A stretch of DNA of 64,000 bases, from positions 186,001 through 250,000 of the forward strand of contig NZ_FWXY01000001.1 of assembly GCF_900176365.1 (NCBI RefSeq), in the 5' to 3' direction. Positions 1 to 8,929 of this stretch are shown here, piece after piece. The notes beneath the pieces were generated by a model. It was not told the origin of the DNA and made no database searches. It was given only the letters and a program-made list of their open reading frames with translations. This DNA comes from Desulfocicer vacuolatum DSM 3385 (GTDB taxonomy: Bacteria; Desulfobacterota; Desulfobacteria; Desulfobacterales; Desulfobacteraceae). The translations under genes were made by a program, and so were the position numbers. Each line of letters begins with the position of its first letter. Within the stretch, counting starts at the first letter, position 1.

Positions 1-1037
1 AGATCAATGCCAAGGCTTTGGGCATGGAACGGCGGGTACATAATGGCCGCCGGCACATAGGGCGCTCTTCTGACATACCGGGGATTAATCCCTAAAAGCA
101 GCTGGGTCATGGTGGTATTACCGGCCAGGGTGATGGTGGTAATACACTCGCGTTTGACTTTTCCCCTTTTAAAAATACGGTCCAGGACGCCGTTAATGGT
201 TTCCACCACCCTTTTTTGAAGGGTGGCAAGGCCGTCCCCTTTTTCGGAAAACATGATCCGGGATATCACATCTTCGCCATAACTGATCTGCCCGTTGAAG
301 TCTCCATATTCCGAAACCACCTCTCCGGTATTCAGATCCAGGAGTTGACCGTATATGGTGGTGGTACCGATATCCATGGCCACAGAGTAATTGCAGTCTG
401 TGGTATCACCGGCCTCTATATTAACAATCTGATTTTTACCGTCTTCCCGCACCGGGCGAACAATGGTGGCGGTGACTTCAAATTTTTTTTCCCGGAAGAC
501 ATCGGGCACCTTTCGCATGACATCTAAATCCACTCCCAGGCGATGCTCATCATATTGCACCTTAAGATGCTGGATCAAACGGGTGACATCGGCAATATTA
601 TCCTGGGCAGAGGGCTCAGGCAATTTGAGATATTTTTTCTCCACCGGAGGAATCAACAGCCCTTTTTCCTTGAGATCTTCAAAACTGAAACTCTTTACCC
701 GGGCCGTGTGGCGGGGGGCCGTATGTTTATTTAAAACAGAGGCATCCACCTCTGATTCCACAGGAACCCTTATTACCACATCGGATTTCACCTGGGAAAG
801 GCAGGCCAGGCGGTAACCGTGTTCCCTGTCCTCGGTGGAAAGCTTATCCAGGCCACCGCCTTCAAGGTCACCGGATTCCACCAAAATTCGACACTTACCG
901 CACACCCCTTCCCCACCGCAGGAGGCATTGATGTGTACCCCGGCTTCCATGGCCGCCCGGAGTAAATTTTCACCGTCTGCAACTGAGATCTCTTTTCCAT
1001 GGGGTTGAAACAAAATTTTATGGGTTTTCAGACTCAT
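1..1037 (-). CDS. Corrinoid-protein reductive activator (RACo-like, ASKHA ATPase), 5' part, cut by window edge
   Basis: The reading frame begins at ATG 1037, preceded by an AGGAG ribosome site, and runs off the left edge. The protein begins with a plant-type [2Fe-2S] ferredoxin domain with cysteines at about 40, 46, 49 and 79. A linker follows, and then the first part of an ASKHA ATPase fold (DIGTTT phosphate loop near residue 222). This order is that of RACo proteins, which use ATP to reduce Co(II) corrinoid in the corrinoid iron-sulfur protein or in methyltransferase partners. It would fit the Wood-Ljungdahl genes at 6187-10696. The substrate cannot be decided from this part; an activator for a methylamine or O-demethylase system is the alternative. 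Confidence 0.88.
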   Translation of the reverse strand, partial: MSLKTHKILFQPHGKEISVADGENLLRAAMEAGVHINASCGGEGVCGKCRILVESGDLEGGGLDKLSTEDREHGYRLACLSQVKSDVVIRVPVESEVDASVLNKHTAPRHTARVKSFSFEDLKEKGLLIPPVEKKYLKLPEPSAQDNIADVTRLIQHLKVQYDEHRLGVDLDVMRKVPDVFREKKFEVTATIVRPVREDGKNQIVNIEAGDTTDCNYSVAMDIGTTTIYGQLLDLNTGEVVSEYGDFNGQISYGEDVISRIMFSEKGDGLATLQKRVVETINGVLDRIFKRGKVKRECITTITLAGNTTMTQLLLGINPRYVRRAPYVPAAIMYPPFHAQSLGID

Positions 1038-1279
1038 ACATTCTCCTGATTTTTTAACAACAGCCCCCAGTGTCACATGGTCTGTCGTCTGTTTAAAAGG
1101 TCTATTTTCTTACGTATAAATTCCACGTGACATGTCTGTCCCGGTAACTTCCTGCATTTTCCCCACCCCATGTGTATAATCCCTTCCCCAAATAATATCC
1201 AGTCTTTTTAACTCAATTTTCAAACCCGGATTCATTGGCACCGTAGCAACATTTTGCCCAGCTACTTTATATTTTTTTT

Positions 1280-1373
1280 TATATGAAATACTCCGCAAAC
1301 TTGTGGAGCTTTTCTGTCTTTGTTGTGGGCAGAACCGAATCAGAATAAGGACTGCCCGTGGCAGTTTATATAA
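1280..1373 (+). repeat. Family A repeat unit (double-hairpin intergenic element)
   Basis: The unit opens with TATATGAAATACTCC and pairs with a nearby GGAG to form a first hairpin. It continues with TTGTTGTGGGCAGAACCG and closes with a GGGC/GCCC hairpin ending in GCCCGTGGCAGTT. The same pattern recurs about fifteen times in this window, always between genes. Confidence 0.85.
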
Positions 1374-1642
1374 ATCCAGAACCTCCTTTATTTGCTGTAT
1401 TTTATTCATTGCGATTATCATAAAGACCTTGCTTTTACAAGTTTATGCTCATATAGTGGTTAAACACTGTTTAGTATTGACGTATTTTATTTTTATGCAT
1501 ATGACTCATAATCAAAGGACCACCCATTGGAATATCACCGTAGCAAGTCAAACATACTATACTAATTTTCGACATTAACGGATTTACAGGGAATTTGGCC
1601 TGTATGATTGCATTTTTGTCAATGCGGCACTGTCTCTTTTTT

Positions 1643-1790
1643 AATATGAAATATTCCGCAAATCTGTGGAGCATTTCTACCTTGGTTGTGGGTAGAGCCG
1701 GATCAAAATACGGTCTACCCGTGGCAGTGACATGAAATACCCAGCAAATCAGGGATGTATTTCAAGCTTTGTTATGGATGGATGGAGATC
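1643..1790 (+). repeat. Two tandem family A repeat units
   Basis: A complete unit (about 1643-1729) is followed directly by a second, decayed unit (about 1731-1790) that keeps the ATGAAATAC head and the TATTTCAAGCTTTGTT middle but has lost the second hairpin. Another head-like AATATGAAA follows at about 1792, so this looks like the remains of a three-unit head-to-tail array. Confidence 0.75.
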
Positions 1791-1926
1791 AATATGAAAT
1801 TTACCCATGACCGTTAATCAAAAGGACAAAAAACGCCTTATTCCCAGCCACCGGAATCCAATTTCAAAAATCAAGTATACCAGCTGACGCTTTCATAATT
1901 ATTTTAGGTTAAGAGGGAAAACACTG

Positions 1927-3357
1927 ATGAACACTCTAAATGTTTCCATATTGCAAGGCATTGTGGGAAAAAATAATGTAAAGGATGACCCGGCCGATCT
2001 CATGGTGTATGGATCAGACAGTTCCGTACATGCAGCCAGACCCTGGGCTGTGGTGCGCCCCGGAACCGTTGAACAGGTTCAAAAAATCATGAAATACGCC
2101 CATGAAAATAAAATTCCCGTCATCACCCGGGGAGCAGGTTCCGGTATGTGCGGTCAAACGGTTCCCATCAATGGGGGAATTTCCCTTGATATGAAAAGAA
2201 TGAACCGAATTCTGGAAATCAATCCGTCGGATGTTTACTGCAGGGTGGAACCGGGGGTTGTGGATGATGATCTCAATGCGGCACTCAAACCCCATGGGGT
2301 GTTTTACCCCCCCACACCGGCATCCAGCCGCATCGCCACCATCGGGGGTGAAATCGGTAACAACGCAAGTGGGGTAAGATCTGTGAAATATGGTGCCACC
2401 CGGGACTCTGTACTGGGACTAAAGGTGGTGCTGCCCGGGGGCAAGCTTGTAACCCTGGGGGCCAGAACCCGTGTGGAAGCCACCGGATACCAGCTGCACA
2501 AACTGGTTGTGGGATCAGAAGGTACCCTGGGTGTGGTGGTGGAAGCCACTTTAAGCTTTGTACCCATCCCAAAATACAGATGCCTTGGCATGGCCAACTT
2601 TGACCGACTGGAAGACGCAGGCAATGCCATTGCCGACATCATGGCAGGGGGAGTGATTCCTTCCATGCTGGAACTGGTGGACAATGTGGCCATCAAAGCT
2701 GTGAACAAAACCATGGATCTGGGACTTCCGGAGGTGGAAGCCGTACTCCTTTACGAAGCCGACGGCATGGTAAAAGAGGCCGTGGATTATGAAATCGACA
2801 CCATGAAAGCCCTGTGTAAAAAGAACAACGGTACAGGCCTGACCAGCAGTTTTGATCCCAATGAACGGGCCAAAATCTTCATGGGCCGAAAGAAACTCTT
2901 TCCGGCCCTGTCCAAATTCAGTGAAGTGCTCTCCAGCACCTCCCTTGCCGATGACATGGCTGTTCCCTACTCTAAAATGGCGGAAATGGCCCGGAAAATA
3001 CATGAAATTGCCGAGAAAAATGACATTATCATGACCGCCTACGGCCATTGCGGTTCAGGATGCATGCACACCAAAATTTTGATGGAACCGGGCCGAAAAG
3101 ATCAATGGGAATCTGCCAAGAATGCCGTATCCCAGATTTATGAATATGTGCGTTCGGTGAACGGCACCACTTCGGCAGAACACGGCATCGGCATCTCCAA
3201 GGCAGATGCATTTAAAGCTGAAAAAGCCGACTCCCTGGATCTCATGTCCCAGGTTAAAAAAGCCTTTGATCCCCACGGCATACTCAATCCGGGAAAATTG
3301 ATGGATGCCCCGAAAAACTGGGTCACTGCCACGGACTTAAGGTATATGGTTGGCTGA
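1927..3357 (+). CDS. FAD-linked 2-hydroxyacid (lactate/glycolate) oxidase, GlcD/LldD-type
   Basis: This 476-residue protein has the full length of the GlcD/D-lactate dehydrogenase family. An FAD-binding type 4 (PCMH) domain occupies about residues 35-215 (RGAGSGMCGQ, GGEIGNNASG, GSEGTLG). The FAD-oxidase C-terminal domain carries the histidine pair YGHCGSGCMH, then AEHGIG and FDPHGILNPGK near the end. It oxidises a 2-hydroxyacid to a 2-oxoacid and passes electrons to the Fe-S protein encoded next. With a LarA-like racemase two genes downstream, lactate is the likely substrate. The start is ATG 1927 after AGAGGGA. Glycolate cannot be excluded. Confidence 0.9.
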   Translation: MNTLNVSILQGIVGKNNVKDDPADLMVYGSDSSVHAARPWAVVRPGTVEQVQKIMKYAHENKIPVITRGAGSGMCGQTVPINGGISLDMKRMNRILEINPSDVYCRVEPGVVDDDLNAALKPHGVFYPPTPASSRIATIGGEIGNNASGVRSVKYGATRDSVLGLKVVLPGGKLVTLGARTRVEATGYQLHKLVVGSEGTLGVVVEATLSFVPIPKYRCLGMANFDRLEDAGNAIADIMAGGVIPSMLELVDNVAIKAVNKTMDLGLPEVEAVLLYEADGMVKEAVDYEIDTMKALCKKNNGTGLTSSFDPNERAKIFMGRKKLFPALSKFSEVLSSTSLADDMAVPYSKMAEMARKIHEIAEKNDIIMTAYGHCGSGCMHTKILMEPGRKDQWESAKNAVSQIYEYVRSVNGTTSAEHGIGISKADAFKAEKADSLDLMSQVKKAFDPHGILNPGKLMDAPKNWVTATDLRYMVG

Positions 3358-3531
3358 TCATCTCTATTTTGGGGTTACACAGGATAAATTCGTAATCCTT
3401 GATTGATCCATGAACAATTGACAATCCGGCACTTTATTTATGGGTTCATCCCGGATAAGCCGAAAAAAAACTTTATAACACAATCAAAAAGAAAAAATCG
3501 GTGAAAAAGGGGCTGACTTCACAGGCCCGGC

Positions 3532-3629
3532 GTACCCAGTACCCAGTACCCAGTACCCAGTACCCAGTACCCAGTACCCAGTACCCAGTACCCAGTACCC
3601 AGTACCCAGTACCCAGTACCCAGTACCCA
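3532..3629 (+). repeat. Heptanucleotide tandem repeat, 14 copies of GTACCCA
   Basis: Fourteen uninterrupted copies of the 7-mer GTACCCA lie in the 313-bp gap between the oxidase and the Fe-S gene, ending about 41 bp before the ATG at 3671. Because the unit length is 7, slippage would change spacing or mRNA structure rather than a reading frame. A five-copy tract of the same heptamer precedes the radical SAM gene at 46048. The rest of the gap (3358-3531) shows nothing recognisable. Confidence 0.97.
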
Positions 3630-3670
3630 AAATTTATCCCCTTTTTCACAAACATACGGAAATAAAATAC

Positions 3671-4624
3671 ATGGAAACCAAAACAAAGTTTCGAGAATTC
3701 AAACCCACCCACCTGGAAAAATGGAAAAATAATCTGGACAGCTGTATCCGCTGCGGCTACTGCTACGAGCATTGTCCTGTATTTAAATATGACCGATGGG
3801 AATCCGACGCCCCCCGGGCAAAAATGATCATGATATTCGGCCTTTTGTCAGGACAGCTGGAACCCTCCACCTACATTGCGGACAAAATCGCCTCCTGCTT
3901 TCATTGCGGACGCTGTGTGGCAGCCTGCTCCAGTGGCGTTCCCCTGCTGGACATCTTCACCGATGCCAAGCGTGATTTTGCCGGTACAGAATGGGAAAGC
4001 CCCGGCACCACAACCCTCACCGGACCGGAGTGTGCCGCCTGTCTGGCCTGTGTCCGGGCCTGCCCCCATGAGGCAAGAAGTTTTGTGGACGGTAAAATTA
4101 TCACTGATATTGTCAAATGCCAAAGTTGCGGTGCCTGCCTGGACGTCTGTCCCAACAAAGCCGTCTTTACCCACCTGAGCTGCGGCACGGATCAGCAGGC
4201 ATTGAACCGGGAAATCGGCCAGTTTCTTGAAAAAGAGAAGGCCAAGGCCATTGTATTTGGGTGCAACTGGTCCTATTATCCAGATCTTCAATCATCCACA
4301 ATGGAAAGTAACGTACCCGAGGAGTATAAGATACTCATCAACATGTGCGGCGGCAGACTGGAAAAGCCCCTGCTCCTGGAACCCTTTTTGAAAAATGGAT
4401 GGGGGGTCCTGGTGGCCTGTTGCCCGGACGGGGATTGTGAGCATGATGGAAACGTCAAGGCTAAAACCCATGTGGCTGCCATTAAGGATTTTCTGGCCCA
4501 GATCAATATTGCTCCGGAACGGATTGAGCTTGTTCAGATCGCCCATGGCGACAAGGCAAGATTCCAGTCTGCCATTGATGAATTCATGGAAAAAATCAAT
4601 GCCCTTGGGCCCATCAAAAAATAA
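3671..4624 (+). CDS. Four-cluster [4Fe-4S] electron carrier with C-terminal MvhD/FlpD domain
   Basis: The 317-residue protein carries four CxxCxxCxxxC-type clusters: cysteines 25/28/31/35, 76/79/82/86, 121/124/127/131 and 150/153/156/160. The first pair resembles the HdrC/GlcF ferredoxin module. Residues about 190-310 form an MvhD (methyl-viologen hydrogenase delta) domain with FGCNW, NMCGG and VACCPDGDC. The likely job is to take electrons from the oxidase at 1927-3357 and hand them to an HdrA-type flavoprotein or a quinone-reducing complex. This architecture is not the usual GlcF, which has CCG domains instead. The ribosome site is weak (CGGAA), and the TACCCAG tract lies just upstream. Confidence 0.85.
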   Translation: METKTKFREFKPTHLEKWKNNLDSCIRCGYCYEHCPVFKYDRWESDAPRAKMIMIFGLLSGQLEPSTYIADKIASCFHCGRCVAACSSGVPLLDIFTDAKRDFAGTEWESPGTTTLTGPECAACLACVRACPHEARSFVDGKIITDIVKCQSCGACLDVCPNKAVFTHLSCGTDQQALNREIGQFLEKEKAKAIVFGCNWSYYPDLQSSTMESNVPEEYKILINMCGGRLEKPLLLEPFLKNGWGVLVACCPDGDCEHDGNVKAKTHVAAIKDFLAQINIAPERIELVQIAHGDKARFQSAIDEFMEKINALGPIKK

Positions 4625-4657
4625 TTTAAACAATGTCCCACATATGAAGAGGAAAAT

Positions 4658-5908
4658 ATGAAAATAAGTGTTCCCTACGGAAAAAAGGGAGAACTCACCG
4701 CCGAGATCAACGACACCATTGCCCCGGTATTTCTGGAGGCCAATGATGTAAACATCGGTGACACCGACAATTTGATTAAAGGGGCCATGGCATCCCCCCA
4801 TGAAAGCCCGGACCTGTCGCAGTTTCTGGGCGATGCAAAGGACCTTTTAATCATTGTCAATGATGCCACCCGTCCCACCCCCACCAAAACCGTATTGGAT
4901 GCCATCTGGGATGATATTAAGGATATCCCGGTGAAATTTATCATTGCCACCGGGGCCCACCGGGGACCCAGTGAGGAAGAGTATGTTCAAATTTTCGGTT
5001 CCCATTATGAAAATATCAAGGACAAAATTATAGTTCATGATGCCTTGAAAGATGAAGAGATGGTGTTTCTGGGAACCTCTTCCAACGGTACGGAAATGTC
5101 CGTCCATGAGGCTGGGGTCAACGCCCATAAAATCATCATCATAGGCTCTGTGGAGCCCCATTATTTTGCCGGATACACCGGAGGACGCAAATCCTTTCTT
5201 CCCGGCATTGCCTCTTATAAAACCATTGAGCAGAACCACAAGCTTGCCCTGGGTCCCGAGGCGTGTGCCCTGGCCCTTGAAGGCAACCCTGTGCATGAAG
5301 ACATGGTGGATGCCCTTAAAGTGGTTAAAAAAGAAATATTTGCCATCATGACGGTGCTGGACAAAAACCACAAGGTGTACGCTGTCACCGCCGGGGATAT
5401 CTATGCTTCCTTTGATGCCGCCATTGAACGGGCCAATGAAGTATTTTGTGCCCCCATTGAAAAAAAGGCGGATATTGTGGTGTCCGTGGTTAAATTCCCG
5501 GCAGACATTGACCTTTACCAGGCCCAGAAGGGTATTGACAATGCCAAGCTGGCACTGAAAGAAAACGGTATCCTCATCCTGGTGGCCAAATGCCGCTGCG
5601 GGATCGGCGGCAAGGCATTTGCCGATCTCCTGGGCAGCTGTGACACCCCCCAGGAAGTATTGGACACCATTGAAAAGGGTTATAAGCTGGGGTATCACAA
5701 GGCGGCTAAAATGGCGGAAATCGGACGCTGGGCAGAGATGTGGGGGGTCACCGATGTTCCGGATGAAGAACTCTCACAACTGTTTATCCGTCCCTTTGAC
5801 ACCCTTCAGGAAGCCCTGGATAAGGCTCTGGAACAAAAAGGAGCAAATGCCGATGTGATGTTCCTCATGGACGGCAGTCTCACCGTTCCCATGCTCCAGA
5901 ACAAATAA
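4658..5908 (+). CDS. larA: LarA-like nickel-pincer lactate racemase family protein
   Basis: The protein has 416 residues, the usual length of the LarA (DUF2088) family. NDATRPTPT, ATGAHRG, SVEPHYFAGYTGGRKSF and EQNHKL hold the residues that bind or use the nickel-pincer cofactor in Lactiplantibacillus LarA: His101, His168, Lys178 and His194 here. The gene follows the oxidase and Fe-S genes after a 33-bp gap with a GAGG ribosome site. Interconversion of D- and L-lactate would let one stereospecific oxidase use both. The cofactor genes larB, larC and larE are not in the window. LarA homologues acting on other 2-hydroxyacids are known, so the substrate is inferred. Confidence 0.85.
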   Translation: MKISVPYGKKGELTAEINDTIAPVFLEANDVNIGDTDNLIKGAMASPHESPDLSQFLGDAKDLLIIVNDATRPTPTKTVLDAIWDDIKDIPVKFIIATGAHRGPSEEEYVQIFGSHYENIKDKIIVHDALKDEEMVFLGTSSNGTEMSVHEAGVNAHKIIIIGSVEPHYFAGYTGGRKSFLPGIASYKTIEQNHKLALGPEACALALEGNPVHEDMVDALKVVKKEIFAIMTVLDKNHKVYAVTAGDIYASFDAAIERANEVFCAPIEKKADIVVSVVKFPADIDLYQAQKGIDNAKLALKENGILILVAKCRCGIGGKAFADLLGSCDTPQEVLDTIEKGYKLGYHKAAKMAEIGRWAEMWGVTDVPDEELSQLFIRPFDTLQEALDKALEQKGANADVMFLMDGSLTVPMLQNK

Positions 5909-6017
5909 GAGGCACCATGGCGCGGGTCTGAAAGAACCGCCGTGGACAGACATGGGTTTGCCCACATTTCATCCGGGAGCACGGACGGAACGTCCGCGCT
6001 TCCGGACATATCACCAT

Positions 6018-6066
6018 AAAAAAAGACCGGCGGAAGGGAATGATCCTTTCCAACGGTCTTTTTTAT
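6018..6066 (+). terminator. Intrinsic terminator after the lactate operon, probably bidirectional
   Basis: AAAAAAGACCG pairs with CGGTCTTTTTT around an inner AAGG/CCTT stem. T-runs lie on both strands, suiting the convergent genes ending at 5908 and 6187. Confidence 0.85.
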
Positions 6067-6186
6067 TTAAAAAAAAATCTTTGAACAGCATTCAAAGATC
6101 AGCGCTTTAAATTTCGGCCATATCTGAACCGGGGGCCTGTCAGGCCCCTGGATATCTCACTTTAAAACGCACACAGGTAACTGCGG

Positions 6187-7761
6187 TTAGAGCTTTTCGG
6201 CAAACTCATTGACCTTACAGGCAAATTCCCGGGCCATGTTGGATGCAATGGTGGTGAAAACCACCCGATCCTTATTGAGTCCCATATTTTCCAGTCGCTG
6301 GCGAATCTCTTCCACTCGCCATCCTGCGTAAATATTGCCCCTTTCAGCCTTGCAGTTTCCTTCATGACAGGCAGCAACCATGACACCGTCAGCCCCTTCC
6401 ACAAGGGCATTCATGATAAAGTCCACATCCACCTTACCGGCACAGGGAACCTTGACCATGCGGAACCCGGCGGGCATTTCATGGCCAAATTGAGCTGCTG
6501 CTTCCCCGGCTTCCAGGGCAGAATTCTTGCAGCAAAAAGCAACAATGGAGGGGGTTGCATCGGCTGCAGAAGCCACGGCTTCTTTCACACCGCTCTTTAA
6601 ATCTGCATCGGTGAACTCGCCCAGCTGAATGGCATCCATGGGACATTCACTGGCACAGATACCGCATCCCTGGCAGGCCGCCGGAGAAATAACCGCAGCT
6701 CCGTCCTGCCAGAAAATGGCACCATGGGGACAACAGCGGTAACAGGTAAGACAAATAACGCACTTGGTGTCATCCACCACGGCAATGTCCTCGGTGAGTG
6801 TGCGAACACCGTCACCGATAAGGGCTTTTACCTGCAGGGCCACATTGGCGGCATCCACATCGTTCTGGGCAACATAGATACCCTCTCTATTGGATTTCAC
6901 CGGAAAACGGTGGACATTGTTGCTGGGCAGAAAACCGTCAACATCCGCATCAATGCCAAGGGTCTGGGCAATGCCAAGATTGTCTGGCCCCACCACAACA
7001 CCTTCTTCAACCACCACATAATCGGGTTCCAGCTCAACATCGGCCCGGACCACAGGATCAGTGATAACGATCTTCACATTTTCCTTGTCCTGTTCAATGG
7101 TGGGCATGGTTTTGGGTTTGAAACAGACCACGCCTTCATTTCTACCCTGGGTAAAAAGTCGTTCCATTCCTTTGGCACCCACTTTTACATTACCCGCATA
7201 GATGTAGGAACGACAATTTTCCAGTTTCTGAATTTCAAGGGCAGACGCCAACACCCTGCCTGTGGCTGTTGGATCACCTTCCTGGCCAAATCCGGACAAA
7301 AAGGCCACGGTGCTGCCGCTGCCGTTGACCAATTTTTCTTTACCGGCATCATCGGCCAGCAGGGCTTCCAGCTGGGTCTGACTGATCACCTTGTCATTAA
7401 GAGCCAGACCATAGGCACTGTTCAGGGGCACACCGGTGTACTGGGGAGCCACCACCACGGCCCCAAAAGTGACCTCACAGGTTTCTTCTCCTTTGCCAAG
7501 GGTGACCCTGAAATCACCGGCCACACCGGCAATGTCCACCAGGGATGTACCGTCCTGGATTTCCACAAGTCCTGCATCCTGCATCTCTTTGCTGCATCCG
7601 GCACCACAGGCACAGGCGGTTTTGTTCCCAATCACCACGGCCTTATAGCCCTGGGCTGCAATCTGGGCTGCGGCAGTAAGACCGGCCTTGCCGGCCCCCA
7701 CCACCAGGACATCTTTATTAATCTGAACGTCTATTGTTTTACTGCTTTTTTCTGCTATCAT
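6187..7761 (-). CDS. HdrA-like flavoprotein fused to ferredoxin and MvhD domains (QmoB-like)
   Basis: This 524-residue protein starts with a Rossmann FAD motif (VVGAGKAG) and a CACGAGC segment. Two [4Fe-4S] motifs follow at about residues 335-395 (CVICLTCYRCCP, CQGCGICASECP). The C-terminus (about 405-524) is an MvhD domain (FCCKNS, VPCAGKVD, ACHEGNC). The order matches QmoB, but the protein is shorter than the roughly 750-residue QmoB of sulfate reducers. It overlaps the next HdrA-like gene by 4 bp and follows metV-metF. It most likely links methylene-tetrahydrofolate reductase to ferredoxin, NAD or the quinone pool rather than serving APS reductase. Confidence 0.85.
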   Translation of the reverse strand: MIAEKSSKTIDVQINKDVLVVGAGKAGLTAAAQIAAQGYKAVVIGNKTACACGAGCSKEMQDAGLVEIQDGTSLVDIAGVAGDFRVTLGKGEETCEVTFGAVVVAPQYTGVPLNSAYGLALNDKVISQTQLEALLADDAGKEKLVNGSGSTVAFLSGFGQEGDPTATGRVLASALEIQKLENCRSYIYAGNVKVGAKGMERLFTQGRNEGVVCFKPKTMPTIEQDKENVKIVITDPVVRADVELEPDYVVVEEGVVVGPDNLGIAQTLGIDADVDGFLPSNNVHRFPVKSNREGIYVAQNDVDAANVALQVKALIGDGVRTLTEDIAVVDDTKCVICLTCYRCCPHGAIFWQDGAAVISPAACQGCGICASECPMDAIQLGEFTDADLKSGVKEAVASAADATPSIVAFCCKNSALEAGEAAAQFGHEMPAGFRMVKVPCAGKVDVDFIMNALVEGADGVMVAACHEGNCKAERGNIYAGWRVEEIRQRLENMGLNKDRVVFTTIASNMAREFACKVNEFAEKL

Positions 7762-8906
7762 TTGCTCCCCCCCAGATAATTCATGGTCGCAAGGGCGACA
7801 TTTCCAGCACCTGCAATGGTGGCGGCAATACTTCCGGGGCCTCCGGCCGTTCCGGCAACAAATACACCTGAATCCCCCGGAACGGCGTCAAGAAAGCCGT
7901 CCTGGTTCACGGGGATATTTAATATTTCAGAAATTTTCGCCGTGTCCATGCCGGGCATGATTCCCACAGAGAGCACCACAAGATCAAATTGTTCCGATGA
8001 GGGAGCGCCCTCGTCTTCGGCCATGTGGCGAAGTTCCAGGCTGTCTCCTTCCAGGGGATAAATATCCACAGGAATGGTTCTGACAAACCTGATTTCTTCT
8101 TTTATCTTTTCATAAAATACCGGGAATTCCTTGCCGCTGTTCTGGATATCAATGTAGAACATGGAAATTTCAGCTTCAGGATCGGCATTCTTTGCCACAC
8201 CTGCCATGCGCATGGCATAGGGACAGCAAACCTCAGAACACCACAGGTTCCCCAAACGTTCATCCCGGGAGCCCACACACTGAATAAAGGCAATGCGTTT
8301 GGGTTTTTCGCCATCTGAAGGACGTACAAGGGAGCCATTTTCCCGAATAATATTTTCAAGATCAAGGCCGGTGATCACATTGTCCCACTTATCATACCCG
8401 TAGGTGCCTTTAAGATTGGGATCAAAGGGGGTATACCCCGTGGCAACCACAACCGCATCAACATCCACTGCACCTTCACTGCCCAGCGTATCAATACTGA
8501 CGGCCCCTTCCGGCGCATCAGCTGCACCGTCGGCAACCACGTACAAAGGTGAATTATGATGGGAAAATCCCTTAAGCACACCCTGGGGAGCCACCTCTTC
8601 CACTGCACTTTTGGCAAGGGAAACACTGAAACCGTCTTTTTTCTCAAGGCCGCATACTTCGGTTCTCAGATGTACATTTATTAAGGGTTCATTCACCACG
8701 TTGGCGAGCATCTCTTCCACACTGCAGGCACCGCATTGCTTGCAGGTGTCTGTGGCCTTGCAGGTAAATCCGATACTGTGTCCACCCAGAAAGCAGCTTT
8801 TTTCCACCAACTCCACATTGATATTCTGCCTGGAAAGTTCCCAGGCAGCAGTGAGACCGGCAATACCGCCACCAATGACCATCACTTTTCCGGTTTTACT
8901 ATTCAA
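7758..8906 (-). CDS. HdrA-like FAD protein (QmoA-like), MTHFR-associated
   Basis: The 382-residue protein has an N-terminal FAD motif (VIGGGIAG) followed by CKATDTCKQCGAC, the HdrA/QmoA-type cysteine cluster. Later it has CVGSRDERLGNLWCSEVCC, a second HdrA signature, and a C-terminal FAD-closing segment (GVFVAGTAGGPGSIAATIA). QmoA is about 410 residues. The start codon lies 23 bp past the end of metF, and the 3' end overlaps the QmoB-like gene by 4 bp, so translation is probably coupled. In acetogens, MetFV occurs with HdrABC-MvhD. This pair looks like the sulfate-reducer version with MvhD fused, so the role is electron transfer to or from MTHFR by inference. Confidence 0.85.
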   Translation of the reverse strand: MNSKTGKVMVIGGGIAGLTAAWELSRQNINVELVEKSCFLGGHSIGFTCKATDTCKQCGACSVEEMLANVVNEPLINVHLRTEVCGLEKKDGFSVSLAKSAVEEVAPQGVLKGFSHHNSPLYVVADGAADAPEGAVSIDTLGSEGAVDVDAVVVATGYTPFDPNLKGTYGYDKWDNVITGLDLENIIRENGSLVRPSDGEKPKRIAFIQCVGSRDERLGNLWCSEVCCPYAMRMAGVAKNADPEAEISMFYIDIQNSGKEFPVFYEKIKEEIRFVRTIPVDIYPLEGDSLELRHMAEDEGAPSSEQFDLVVLSVGIMPGMDTAKISEILNIPVNQDGFLDAVPGDSGVFVAGTAGGPGSIAATIAGAGNVALATMNYLGGSK

Positions 8907-8929
8907 TTTGGAAACTCCTTCTCTTGGGT

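Larger units (their letters stand above)
1038..1926. other. 889-bp intergenic region with family A repeats and no convincing gene
   Basis: The region separates the divergent RACo-like gene and the lactate-oxidase operon. Short open frames here (for example 1110-1421 minus and 1303-1578 plus) lack ribosome sites and are read through repeat DNA, so I do not call them genes. It holds family A repeat units at about 1280-1373, 1643-1729 and 1731-1790. Another TATATGAAA-type head (AATATGAAA) follows at about 1792, and the rest is AT-rich sequence that may contain promoters for both flanking genes. Confidence 0.6.

Noticed and set aside
1110-1674. Several short ORFs in the first intergenic region
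   Set aside because: They read through family A repeats and lack ribosome sites and protein-like composition.
3532-3629. CRISPR array
   Set aside because: The 7-bp units have no spacers and there are no cas genes in the window.
3473-3772. Minus-strand ORF with a WVLGTGY repeat protein
   Set aside because: It is a translation of the TACCCAG heptamer tract and overlaps the start of the real Fe-S gene on the other strand.
6724-7779. Long plus-strand ORF of 351 codons
   Set aside because: It is antisense to the HdrA/MvhD fusion gene, which has clear cluster and FAD motifs. Its His/Gly-rich product is typical of a shadow frame.
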